Source of the DNA: JAGVSZ01 sp963716855
Lineage (GTDB): Bacteria > Pseudomonadota > Gammaproteobacteria > Burkholderiales > SG8-39
NCBI GenBank assembly: GCA_963716855.1
Contig: CAVQUV010000004.1
Span: 124,001 to 188,000, forward strand
Length of the DNA: 64,000 nt
Direction: 5' to 3'
The notes under the pieces were generated by a model, which made no database searches, was not told the DNA's origin, and saw only the letters and a list, made by a program, of their open reading frames with translations. The position numbers and the translations under genes were made by a program. Of this stretch, positions 1-8,915 are shown one piece after another; position 1 is the first letter of the stretch; each line of letters starts with the position of its first letter.

Positions 1-1897
1 CGCCTTTCGCGATCGAGCGCAGCAGGCGGCGCATGATCTTGCCCGAACGCGTCTTGGGCAGGTTGTCGCCGAAGCGGATCTCCTTCGGCTTCGCGATCGG
101 GCCGATCTCCTTCGCCACCCAGTTGCGCAGGTCGGTGGCGATCCGCTGCGCGTCCGCTCCCGTCGGCCGCGCCTGCTTGAGCACGACGAAGGCGCTGACC
201 GCCTCGCCGGTCATCTCGTCCGGGCGGCCGACCACCGCCGCCTCCGCCACGAGCGGGTTGGCGACCAGCGCGGACTCGATCTCCATCGTACCGAGGCGAT
301 GGCCGGAGACGTTGAGCACGTCGTCGATGCGACCCATGATCCAGAAGTAGCCGTCGAGGTCGCGGTTCGCGCCGTCCCCCGCCAGGTAGTACTTGCCCTT
401 GAAGTCCTCGGGGTAGTAGCTCTTCTTGAAGCGGTCCGGATCGCCCCAGATCGTGCGGATCATCGCCGGCCACGGGCGCTTGATGACGAGGATCCCGCCC
501 TTGCCCTTCTCCACGTCCTGGCCGGTCTCGTCCACGATCGCGGCCATGATGCCCGGCAGCGCCATCGTGCAGGATCCGGGCTTCGTTGGCGTGACCCCGG
601 GCAGCGGCGTGATCATGTGGCCGCCGGTCTCGGTCTGCCACCACGTGTCGACGATCGGGCAGCGCTCGCCGCCGACGGTCCGGTGGTACCACATCCACGC
701 CTCCGGGTTGATCGGCTCGCCGACCGTGCCGAGGATGCGCAGGGACGAAAGGTCGTACTTCTTCGGCAGGTCCGCGCCCGCCTTGATGAGCGACCGGATC
801 GCCGTCGGCGCGGTGTAGAACACCGACACCTTGTGGTCCTGGATCATCTTCCAGAAGCGGCCGGCATCGGGATAGGTCGGCACGCCCTCGAACATGATCT
901 CGGTCGCGCCGCAGGCAAGCGGACCGTAGGTGATGTAGGTGTGCCCCGTGACCCAGCCCACGTCCGCGGTGCACCAGAAGACGTCGGTCGACTTGTGATC
1001 GAACGTCCACTTCATGGTGAGGATCGCGTGCAGGATGTACCCGCCGGTCGAGTGCTGCACGCCCTTCGGCTTGCCCGTCGACCCGGAGGTATAGAGGATG
1101 AAGAGCGGATGCTCCGCGTTGACCCAGGTCGGCTCGCAGGTGTCGGGCTGCCCCTCGATCACGTCGTGCCACCACTTGTCGCGCGGCGCCTGCATCGACA
1201 CCGCCGATCCGGTGCGCTTGTAGACGATCACGTTGCGCACCTTCTCGCACCCGCCCATCGCGAACGCCTCGTCCACCGCGGGCTTCAGCGGGATCTCGCG
1301 GCCGCCGCGGAACTGGCCGTCGGCGGTGATGACCTCCGTGGCGCCGGCGTCGATGATGCGCTCCTGCAGGCTCTTCGCCGAAAATCCGCCGAACACGACC
1401 GAGTGCGTCGCGCCGATGCGCGCGCAGGCCTGCATGGCGACGACGACCTCGATCGACATCGGCATGTAGACGAGCACCCGGTCGCCCTTCTTGATGCCGT
1501 GCGCCTTCAATGCGTTCGCCAGCTGGCACACCCGGTGGTAGAGCTGCTTGTAGGTGACCCGCGTGACCTTGCCGTCGTCGGCCTCGAAGATGATCGCGAC
1601 CTTGTCGGGCTGCGTCTTGAGGTGCCGGTCGAGGCAGTTGTAGGAGGCGTTCAGCTCGCCGTCGTGGAACCACTTGAAGAACGGCGCGTTGGACTCGTCG
1701 AGCACCTTCGTGAACGGCTTGTGCCAGAGCAGGTGCTCGCGCGCCATGCGCCCCCAGAAGCCCTCGAAGTCCCGCTCCGCCTCGTCGCAGAGCGCCTGGT
1801 AGGCCGCCATGCCGGAGACGTTGGCGTTCTTGACGAGGTCCGCAGGGGGCGGGAACACCCGGGTTTCCTGCAGGACCGACTCGATGGTGGCGGACAT
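1..1897 (-). CDS. acs: acetyl-CoA synthetase, C-terminus cut by window edge
   Basis: AMP-forming acetate:CoA ligase that activates acetate to acetyl-CoA in the cytosol. About 632 codons are visible; the family is usually near 650-660 residues, so only the last 20 or so are missing. The N-terminus reads MSATIESVLQETRVFPPP, the nucleotide-binding loop YTSGSTGKPKG lies near residue 267, and the C-terminal RSGKIMRR with the catalytic, acetylation-regulated lysine is present at the window edge. A strong Shine-Dalgarno (GGAGGAG) precedes the ATG. Isocitrate lyase lies directly upstream on the same strand, which fits growth on acetate through the glyoxylate shunt. Confidence 0.95.
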   Translation of the reverse strand, partial: MSATIESVLQETRVFPPPADLVKNANVSGMAAYQALCDEAERDFEGFWGRMAREHLLWHKPFTKVLDESNAPFFKWFHDGELNASYNCLDRHLKTQPDKVAIIFEADDGKVTRVTYKQLYHRVCQLANALKAHGIKKGDRVLVYMPMSIEVVVAMQACARIGATHSVVFGGFSAKSLQERIIDAGATEVITADGQFRGGREIPLKPAVDEAFAMGGCEKVRNVIVYKRTGSAVSMQAPRDKWWHDVIEGQPDTCEPTWVNAEHPLFILYTSGSTGKPKGVQHSTGGYILHAILTMKWTFDHKSTDVFWCTADVGWVTGHTYITYGPLACGATEIMFEGVPTYPDAGRFWKMIQDHKVSVFYTAPTAIRSLIKAGADLPKKYDLSSLRILGTVGEPINPEAWMWYHRTVGGERCPIVDTWWQTETGGHMITPLPGVTPTKPGSCTMALPGIMAAIVDETGQDVEKGKGGILVIKRPWPAMIRTIWGDPDRFKKSYYPEDFKGKYYLAGDGANRDLDGYFWIMGRIDDVLNVSGHRLGTMEIESALVANPLVAEAAVVGRPDEMTGEAVSAFVVLKQARPTGADAQRIATDLRNWVAKEIGPIAKPKEIRFGDNLPKTRSGKIMRRLLRSIAKG

Positions 1898-2157
1898 GGC
1901 GAGGACTCCTCCTTCGAACGGGTTGGGACGCTGTGCCTTCGGGGTTCCGGCGTCGCTTTTGGCGTAGGTAGCGGCGTGCGCGGGATTCTGGCCGGCGAGT
2001 CTTACGTGCGCCTTACGCACCGAATGGAACCATCGGTCTGCCACGCTTGTAAAGCGCCGCGCGCAAAGAGCGATCACATCGGGGCGCCGCACGGTGCCCG
2101 GCGCGCCATGACGCGGCGCGACACGCCGGGCCCTGGGCGCCGCGCCGGGCGCCCCAA

Positions 2158-2188
2158 CGAAAAACGCCGCACCCGGGGGTGCGGCGTT
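2158..2188 (-). terminator. intrinsic terminator of aceA
   Basis: A perfect inverted repeat (AACGCCGCACCC / GGGTGCGGCGTT) is followed on the minus strand by a run of five T. It sits about 20 bases past the aceA stop codon and separates aceA from acs. The rest of the 1898-2207 gap shows only the acs ribosome-binding site and a tandem CTTACG pair near 2001-2017 of unknown meaning. Confidence 0.8.
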
Positions 2189-2207
2189 GCGGCTGCGACG
2201 GGGTCGG

Positions 2208-3519
<1,312 letters not shown>

Positions 3520-4048
3520 CGCTTCACTTCCCCAAATAGGCAATTGGCCTCGAGGCGGCGCACGCGCCAACCCCTCCTCGGCTCAAGCCGGCGCGCGTTC
3601 CTCCGGTGCGCGACGCGCGCGGGCGTAGCCCGACGGGACCGGGGCGGACAGCCCCGGCCTCGTCGTTTCACGGGGGTGGCCGGAGATCCTGTCCGGCGCA
3701 ACCAAGCGGGCGTCTCCGCATGGGTAATGCGGCGCCTTCCCTGCCGCGGCCCACCGGTTGATGCGCCGCGATCGTGAGCGTCGTGGTGTCACCCACGACG
3801 CGTAGCGATTCTTGCACACAGACCTGCTGCACCGCAACAGGTCCCGGCATCCGAAACTAGAGCGACCAACCTAAGCGAAATCAACCGATTAGTCGCGGGA
3901 TGCGGTGTGACGTTTCGGATAGTGAGGCAGCGCGCTGCTGCATTGCTCTAAGTCGATGACGCGGCGCGGGAACGGGTTCGACCGGACAGCGCCGCAAGAT
4001 CACGATGCTAGAATCGCGCGCTTTCGCGCCGCCTCGCACCCACCGCCG
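3520..4048. other. intergenic region, no gene seen
   Basis: Divergent gap between aceA and the UPF0114 gene. It holds two small perfect hairpins, CCGGGGC/GCCCCGG at 3639-3657 and CGTCGTGG/CCACGACG at 3779-3800. Promoters for both neighbours probably lie here, but no convincing -35/-10 pair was found. Open frames across it look like chance GC-rich frames. Confidence 0.5.
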
Positions 4049-4594
4049 ATGACGCCGACGACCGCAGCACCCGTACGACTCCGCCCCGTCCCCGCGTTGA
4101 TCTTCGCGGCCCGCTGGCTGCAGCTGCCGCTCTACCTCGGGCTGATCCTCGCGATGGGGATCTACGTCGTGCAGTTCTGGAAGGAGATGATGCACCTCCT
4201 GCAGATCGTCGCGGCCAAGGACATCAGCGAAACCGAGATCATGCTGGGCGTGCTCGGGCTGATCGACGTGGTGATGATCGCGAACCTGCTCATCATGGTG
4301 ATCATCGGCGGCTACGAGACGTTCGTGTCGCGGATGTACATCGAAGGCCACCCGGATCAGCCGGAGTGGCTGTCGCACGTGAACGCCTCGGTGCTGAAGG
4401 TCAAGCTCGCGACCGCGATCATCGGCATCTCGTCGATTCACCTGCTCAAGACCTTCATCAACGCCGGGCAGATCGAGGAGAAGCAGATGATGTGGCAGGT
4501 CATCATCCACCTCGCGTTCCTCGTCTCGGCGCTCGCGATCGCCGGCGCCGACCGGGTGCTCGGCGTGCGCTACCACGAAGAGCCGCGCGACTAG
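4049..4594 (+). CDS. UPF0114 (YqhA/TIGR00645) inner-membrane protein
   Basis: Integral membrane protein of 181 residues with about four hydrophobic segments, matching the conserved UPF0114 family; its biochemical role is unknown. Recognisable stretches are YLGLILAMGIYVVQFWKE, IDVVMIANLLIMVIIGGYE and the short loop HPDQPEWLSHV. I start at the second in-frame ATG (MTPTTAAPVRLRP), because the 31 residues before it look like translated leader. The sugar dehydrogenase gene starts 12 bases after its stop, so the two may be co-transcribed. Confidence 0.85.
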   Translation: MTPTTAAPVRLRPVPALIFAARWLQLPLYLGLILAMGIYVVQFWKEMMHLLQIVAAKDISETEIMLGVLGLIDVVMIANLLIMVIIGGYETFVSRMYIEGHPDQPEWLSHVNASVLKVKLATAIIGISSIHLLKTFINAGQIEEKQMMWQVIIHLAFLVSALAIAGADRVLGVRYHEEPRD

Positions 4595-4606
4595 CGCGTC
4601 AGTCCC

Positions 4607-5740
4607 ATGCTCCGGCAGCCGCTCGCGCGCGCAACCTTCGGCGCGGCCGCGTGCGCACTCGCGCTGGCGGCCGGCGCGCAGACGATCCGCACCGAGGAGC
4701 ACACGCTGCGCGCGGTCACGGTCGTCGCCGGCCTCGCTCACCCGTGGAGCGTCGCGTTCCTGCCCGATGGCCGGATGCTCGTCACCGAGCGCCCCGGTCG
4801 TCTGCGCCTCGTCGGAAGCGACGGGAAACTCGCCCCGCGTCCGATCGACGGCCTCCCGGCGAACCTCGCCGAGCACGGCCAGGGCGGTCTGCTCGACGTC
4901 GCGCTGCATCCCCGCTTCGCCGAGAACGGTTGGGTGTACCTGTCGTACGCCGCGCGCGACGGATCCGGGGTGGGTACCGAAGTCGCGCGCGGGAAGCTTG
5001 CAGGGGACCGCCTGACGGAGGTGCAGACGCTCTTCCGCATGCAGCCGAAATCCGGCGGCGGGCGCCACTTCGGGTCCCGCCTGGTGTTCGACCGCGACGG
5101 CTATCTCTTCATCACGCTCGGCGACCGCGGCGAGCAGGACCGCGCGCAGCGTCTCGACGACCACGCCGGCAAGATCGTGCGGCTGCACGACGATGGCCGC
5201 GTCCCCGCGGACAACCCGTTCGTGCAGCGCGCAGGCGCAAAGCCGGAGATCTGGTCCCTCGGCAACCGCAACGTGCAGGGCGCCGCGCTGCAACCGCGCA
5301 CCGGCGCGCTGTGGGCGCACGAGCACGGACCGCAGGGCGGCGACGAGGTCAACCTGATCCGGGCCGGGGTCAACTATGGCTGGCCGGTCATCACCTATGG
5401 CGCGAACTACGGCACCGGCACGAAGATCGGCGAGGGCACCGCGAAGCCGGGCATGGCCCAGCCGATCCTCTACTGGGTCCCGTCGATTGCGCCATCGGGC
5501 ATGGCGTTCTACGACGGCGAGCGCTTTCCGCGCTGGAAGGGCGATCTTTTCGTCGGCGCGCTGCGCGACGAGATGCTGGTGCGCCTGAAGCTCGACGGCG
5601 AGAAGGTGATCAAGGAGGAGCGGATGCTGAAGGGCACGTTTGGCCGCATCCGCGACGTGCGCGCCGGCCCCGACGGGCTGCTCTATCTGCTGACGGACGA
5701 GTCGGACGGCAAGCTGATCCGGCTCGAGCCCGCCGGCTAG
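4607..5740 (+). CDS. PQQ-dependent sugar dehydrogenase family protein
   Basis: Exported beta-propeller of the glucose/sorbosone dehydrogenase family (YliI/Asd-like), 377 residues, expected in the periplasm and presumed to oxidise aldose sugars with PQQ. A signal peptide (LARATFGAAACALALAAGAQ) is followed by typical family motifs: LAHPWSVAFLPDGRMLVTER, GGRHFGSRLVF, LGDRGEQDRAQ, LGNRNVQGAA, HEHGPQGGDEVN and GVNYGWPVI. Length is normal. The gene ends flush against the convergent transglutaminase-like gene with no spacer. Substrate cannot be told from sequence. Confidence 0.9.
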   Translation: MLRQPLARATFGAAACALALAAGAQTIRTEEHTLRAVTVVAGLAHPWSVAFLPDGRMLVTERPGRLRLVGSDGKLAPRPIDGLPANLAEHGQGGLLDVALHPRFAENGWVYLSYAARDGSGVGTEVARGKLAGDRLTEVQTLFRMQPKSGGGRHFGSRLVFDRDGYLFITLGDRGEQDRAQRLDDHAGKIVRLHDDGRVPADNPFVQRAGAKPEIWSLGNRNVQGAALQPRTGALWAHEHGPQGGDEVNLIRAGVNYGWPVITYGANYGTGTKIGEGTAKPGMAQPILYWVPSIAPSGMAFYDGERFPRWKGDLFVGALRDEMLVRLKLDGEKVIKEERMLKGTFGRIRDVRAGPDGLLYLLTDESDGKLIRLEPAG

Positions 5741-6433
5741 TCAGTTAACCCGCTTCCCGTCCTCGAAGCGCTCCGCCGGCTTCTCGCCCTCGAACAGCCG
5801 CGCCGGATAGAAGGCCCGGAAGTCCGCGGCGACTTTCTCGAACGGGAAGTCGGACCAGCAGCCGTGGTCCTTGACGTACTCCATGTGGCGCCGGTCGCGC
5901 GCGTCGTACTCCTGGAAGACCGCATCGCCACGGCCGTCGAACTCGGTGGGGCGCACATGGAAGCGCTCGCACAATTCAATGTTGAACGCGGGCGCGGCCT
6001 TCACCCACCGGCCCTCGAGACAGAGCACCGCGTACCCGTGATGCATGAAGTAGGTGCTGCCCATCCAGGCTTTCAGCTTGTCGGTCGTCAGGTGATTGAC
6101 CACGTCGGACAGCCCGATGGCCGCCGGGATCCCGACCGCGCGTGCGCTCGCGGCGAGCAGGATCGCCTTCGGGATGCAGTAGGCGGCGCGCGCCGCGAAC
6201 ACGTGGCTGGCGACGTAGTCGTCGGGTTCCAGCGTCATCGAAAACGGGTCGTAGCGCCAGCGGTCGCGCACCGCGTAGAAGAGCTTTACCGCTTTCGCGA
6301 TCGCGTCAGTCTCGTTCGCGACGGCATCGCGCGCGAACGCCCGCAGCACCGGCGCCTCGTGGTCGAGGAAGCGCGTCGCCGCGAGATACTCGGGTCCGGC
6401 TATCGGGCGCTCTGTCGGGGGCGTGTGGATCAT
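5741..6433 (-). CDS. transglutaminase-like cysteine protein
   Basis: A 230-residue cytosolic protein with a transglutaminase/protease-like core. The likely nucleophile is the Cys of ARAAYCIPKAILLAASARAVG and the likely catalytic His lies in MHHGYAVLCLEGRWVKAAPAFN. The acidic third residue of the usual Cys-His-Asp triad is not obvious, since alanine and asparagine occupy the stretch where it is expected. No signal peptide is visible. It reads in line with the AA_synth and SET genes upstream (14- and 10-base gaps), suggesting one transcript. Function unknown; a peptidase, amidase or cofactor-processing role is possible. Confidence 0.75.
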   Translation of the reverse strand: MIHTPPTERPIAGPEYLAATRFLDHEAPVLRAFARDAVANETDAIAKAVKLFYAVRDRWRYDPFSMTLEPDDYVASHVFAARAAYCIPKAILLAASARAVGIPAAIGLSDVVNHLTTDKLKAWMGSTYFMHHGYAVLCLEGRWVKAAPAFNIELCERFHVRPTEFDGRGDAVFQEYDARDRRHMEYVKDHGCWSDFPFEKVAADFRAFYPARLFEGEKPAERFEDGKRVN

Positions 6434-6447
6434 CTCGTGTGCTTCCG

Positions 6448-7029
6448 CTACCGCAGGCCGTCCAGGCCCTTGGCCTCGGCGGCCCTGAGTCCGCCCAAGC
6501 GTGCGTTCATCCGCCCGCGCGTCGCCATGACGCAGATCACGACAATCTCGCCCGGGAACGGCGCGTCGGGTACGGTCACTTCCATGGTGTCATAGTTGTC
6601 CCGGACGTAGAGCGCGTCCTTGTGCGCGATCGGAATGTCGATCGTCGCGCCGAGGTGGCCGCGCTTCACGTTCGAGGGCACCCACGCCTTGCCGCCCACC
6701 AGCGCACGGAACGCGTCGCCGAACGCATTGGTGATGAGCGCGACGCCGTGCTCGGGCGCACCGTCCACGCCCACGATGCAGCCCTTGCCGAAGCTCTGCG
6801 GCTTCGCCCCGCCGAGCGCCACGACCGCGCGGCCGCCGATCAGCTCGGCGAGCGCCGTGCCCCAGGCCATCATCTCCGCGAGGTCCTCGCCGTACGCGCG
6901 CGCGAACGGGTTGCCGATCACCGCCGCGGCGGCGACCTTGCGGACCGGCGGGCCCGACGCGCGGCCCTGCTCGAGGAGGATCTCCTCGACCGCGACGAAG
7001 ACCTTGCGCAGCGCGAACGGGTAGCTCAT
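6448..7029 (-). CDS. AA_synth (PF06684) family protein
   Basis: A 193-residue cytosolic protein resembling the so-called amino acid synthesis family: MSYPFALRKVFVAVEEI, AAAAVIGNPFARAYGEDLAEM, GKGCIVGVDGAPEHG and the C-terminal VICVMATRGRMNARLGGL are typical. The family name comes from an early complementation report and gives no firm reaction. Full length for the family. It sits in a compact leftward run between the SET-domain and transglutaminase-like genes. Confidence 0.75.
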   Translation of the reverse strand: MSYPFALRKVFVAVEEILLEQGRASGPPVRKVAAAAVIGNPFARAYGEDLAEMMAWGTALAELIGGRAVVALGGAKPQSFGKGCIVGVDGAPEHGVALITNAFGDAFRALVGGKAWVPSNVKRGHLGATIDIPIAHKDALYVRDNYDTMEVTVPDAPFPGEIVVICVMATRGRMNARLGGLRAAEAKGLDGLR

Positions 7030-7039
7030 CGCGGCGGGC

Positions 7040-7564
7040 TTACCGCTTCCGGCCGAGCAGCGTGCCGCGGCAGCCCTTCACGCCGCACAGGCACGGCCAG
7101 CGCTTCTTCTCGCTCGGCGTATGGGGGTCTTCGAGAGTGATGTTGTAGTCGTAGCCGAGCTCCTCGCCCGGCCGGATCGTGCGGATCGCCTCGATGTAGA
7201 TCCGCCCTTCCTCGTCGACGGCCTCGCAGTTCGGCTTGCAGGAATGGTTGATCCACCGCGCGGCGTTGCCACGCTGCGCGGCGTCGATGACCATGTCGTT
7301 GTCGATCTCGAACAGGAAGGTGTGCGTCGGCCCGCCGCCCTCGTCGGGATACAACTCGGTGGCGAGCTCGTAGGTGATGCGCCGGCCCCGATACTCCAGA
7401 ATGCGCGTGCCCTTCGGGATCGCGCGCGCCGCGAAGACGCCGCGCCCGTGGATCTTCGATTGCCTGACGACGTACGGCGACCCGCGGCCGTTCGCTTTCC
7501 GGATGGAGTGGCCGTTGAGCTTCCCGCCCCGGCCGTTCGCCTTCGCCTGCTGCTTCCGCGCCAT
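7040..7564 (-). CDS. SET-domain protein lysine methyltransferase-like
   Basis: A 174-residue SET-domain protein, the fold that transfers methyl groups from S-adenosylmethionine to lysine side chains. The N-terminal 30 residues are rich in Lys, Arg and Gly (MARKQQAKANGRGGKLNG) and may bind nucleic acid. The SET core starts at VRQSKIHGRGVFAARAIPKG. The cofactor and pseudoknot motifs WINHSCKPNCE and GEELGYDYN are intact, and a post-SET-like cluster CLCGVKGCRG closes the protein, so a zinc-stabilised C-terminus is plausible. First gene of the SET / AA_synth / transglutaminase-like run. The substrate is unknown; stand-alone bacterial SET proteins may act on DNA-binding or ribosomal proteins. Confidence 0.85.
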   Translation of the reverse strand: MARKQQAKANGRGGKLNGHSIRKANGRGSPYVVRQSKIHGRGVFAARAIPKGTRILEYRGRRITYELATELYPDEGGGPTHTFLFEIDNDMVIDAAQRGNAARWINHSCKPNCEAVDEEGRIYIEAIRTIRPGEELGYDYNITLEDPHTPSEKKRWPCLCGVKGCRGTLLGRKR

Positions 7565-7636
7565 TGCCTTGCGTCCCGCGTGAATCGAGGCGCGGATTTT
7601 ACGCGAACGCGCTCGAGCGGCGCAGGATCGAGGCGG

Positions 7637-7828
7637 CTACTCGCCGATGTACTGGGGGAACCCGGCGTCCTCGAGCCGGCGCTTCTGCGCCTCGTCCTCC
7701 TCGATCCACTTGAGGGCCTGGCCGGACGCGGACGCGGCGGCGCAGGCGACGAGCCCGCCGGCGGCGACCGCAAGGAGCAGCACGCTTGCGAGCCGTGCGG
7801 CCCGCGGGCGAGCCAGGCGGCGCTTCAG
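7637..7828 (-). CDS. small lipoprotein A of a tandem GFPQY family
   Basis: About 63 residues. A hydrophobic N-terminal segment ending in LVAC looks like a lipobox, followed by ALKWIEEDEAQKRRLEDAGFPQYIGE. The last half aligns with the three neighbouring lipoproteins. The start is uncertain: no ATG fits. A CTG at 7828 overlapping the stop of lipoprotein B, or a GTG at 7783, are the candidates. It lacks the SDPRYKEG stretch of its three paralogues, so it is the most diverged copy. Confidence 0.6.
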   Translation of the reverse strand: MKRRLARPRAARLASVLLLAVAAGGLVACAAASASGQALKWIEEDEAQKRRLEDAGFPQYIGE

Positions 7829-7989
7829 AACCAGTTGTACTGCGGGAAGCCAGCGTCGTTGAGACGCTTCTTCTCCTGCTCGTTCCACAGCACCCAGTCG
7901 AGACCCTCCTTGTAACGCGGGTCCGAGGCGCAGCCCGCGAGACCGGCGGCGAGGAGGGCCAGAATTACGAGTTTCTTGAGGGAGTGCAT
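7825..7989 (-). CDS. small lipoprotein B of a tandem GFPQY family
   Basis: A 54-residue predicted outer- or inner-membrane lipoprotein: signal peptide MHSLKKLVILALLAAGLAGC with lipobox LAGC, then SDPRYKEGLDWVLWNEQEKK and the C-terminus RLNDAGFPQYNWF. Only about 35 residues remain after processing. It closely resembles lipoproteins C and D upstream, so the four arose by tandem duplication. Function unknown. Confidence 0.8.
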   Translation of the reverse strand: MHSLKKLVILALLAAGLAGCASDPRYKEGLDWVLWNEQEKKRLNDAGFPQYNWF

Positions 7990-8025
7990 CGGTTCGGTTC
8001 TCCAGGGGCACCGGCGCGAGGCCGA

Positions 8026-8208
8026 TCAGTCGTGGTTGTATTGCGGGAAGCCGGCGGCCTGGAGCCGGTGCCTCTCGGCCTCCTGCCATTGCACCCACGC
8101 AATGCCCTCCTTATAGCGCGGGTCCGAGGCGCAGCCGCTGAGCAGGCTGAGGACGACGATTGCCAGGACAGTCTTGAGGGTCGTGGACGAGAACGGGCGG
8201 GGTTTCAT
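8026..8208 (-). CDS. small lipoprotein C of a tandem GFPQY family
   Basis: A 60-residue predicted lipoprotein. Start chosen at MKPRPFSSTTLKTVLAIVV, giving a normal signal peptide with lipobox LSGC. The mature part SDPRYKEGIAWVQWQEAERH then RLQAAGFPQYNHD matches lipoproteins B and D. An upstream in-frame ATG at 8268 would add 20 residues before the signal peptide and is less likely. Confidence 0.8.
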   Translation of the reverse strand: MKPRPFSSTTLKTVLAIVVLSLLSGCASDPRYKEGIAWVQWQEAERHRLQAAGFPQYNHD

Positions 8209-8336
8209 CTCGGGGCTCCTATTCGGGGCGGTGCGCGACACGACACCCAGTGAACAAAGGTGCCGCACGGGCTATTCCATACGCGATCGGCCCGTCCCCG
8301 GATGCACCGCGCCGCGCGTCGTGAGGCGCAGGGGCC

Positions 8337-8507
8337 TCAGCGTTCGCCCCCGCCCGTGTACTGGGGAAACCCCTCCGCCTCCAGGCGTCTTTTCTGCTCC
8401 TCGTTCGACTGGACCCACTCGAGCCCCTGCCTGTAGCGGGGATCGCTGGTGCAGCCCGCCGCCAGCGCGAGCCCCAGCACCAGGCAGGCGAGGCCTGGAG
8501 CGCTCAT
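8337..8507 (-). CDS. small lipoprotein D of a tandem GFPQY family
   Basis: A 56-residue predicted lipoprotein: MSAPGLACLVLGLALAAGC is the signal peptide with lipobox AAGC, followed by TSDPRYRQGLEWVQSNEEQK and RRLEAEGFPQYTGGGER. It begins only three bases after the stop of the GlcG-like gene, so it is probably transcribed with the propionyl-CoA synthetase operon. It is the first of the four tandem copies. Confidence 0.8.
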   Translation of the reverse strand: MSAPGLACLVLGLALAAGCTSDPRYRQGLEWVQSNEEQKRRLEAEGFPQYTGGGER

Positions 8508-8510
8508 GCC

Positions 8511-8915
8511 CTACTCCTTCAGGACCGCGTCGATGCCGGCTTGGGCGATCTGCTCGTCTTCGTGGGACTGCACGCCGGAAACGCCGACCGCCCCCACGCA
8601 CTCGCCTTCGACCTTGATCGGAACGCCGCCCTGCACCGGCAGCACCGGCATCTTGAGCATGCCAAGCCGCCCGTCCTTCACGCGCTGCTCCCAGGCACCG
8701 CTCGGGCGGCGGGACACCGCAGCGGTGCGGGCCTTCTCGACGGCTATCTGCGCGTTGGCGGGCGTCGCGCCGTCCATCCGCTCGAAGCCGAGCAGGTGGC
8801 CGCCGTCGTCCACGATGGCGATCGCGACGATCCAGTTGTGCCGGATCGCCTCCGCCTCGGCGGCCGCGGCGATCTTCTTCACGTCGGCGAGCGTCAGGGC
8901 GGGCCGGGTGCGCAT
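8511..8915 (-). CDS. GlcG/HbpS-type heme-binding domain protein
   Basis: A 134-residue protein of the PF03928 family (GlcG, HbpS): LTLADVKKIAAAAEAEAIRH, VAIAIVDDGGHLLGFERMDG, ANAQIAVEKARTAA and GAVGVSGVQSHEDEQIAQAG are hallmark stretches. No signal peptide is present, so it is cytosolic. Members bind heme or small acids, and some occur with glycolate or short-chain acid genes. Its ATG overlaps the propionyl-CoA synthetase stop (TGATG), so translation is coupled, suggesting a role in short-chain acyl-CoA metabolism. Confidence 0.85.
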   Translation of the reverse strand: MRTRPALTLADVKKIAAAAEAEAIRHNWIVAIAIVDDGGHLLGFERMDGATPANAQIAVEKARTAAVSRRPSGAWEQRVKDGRLGMLKMPVLPVQGGVPIKVEGECVGAVGVSGVQSHEDEQIAQAGIDAVLKE

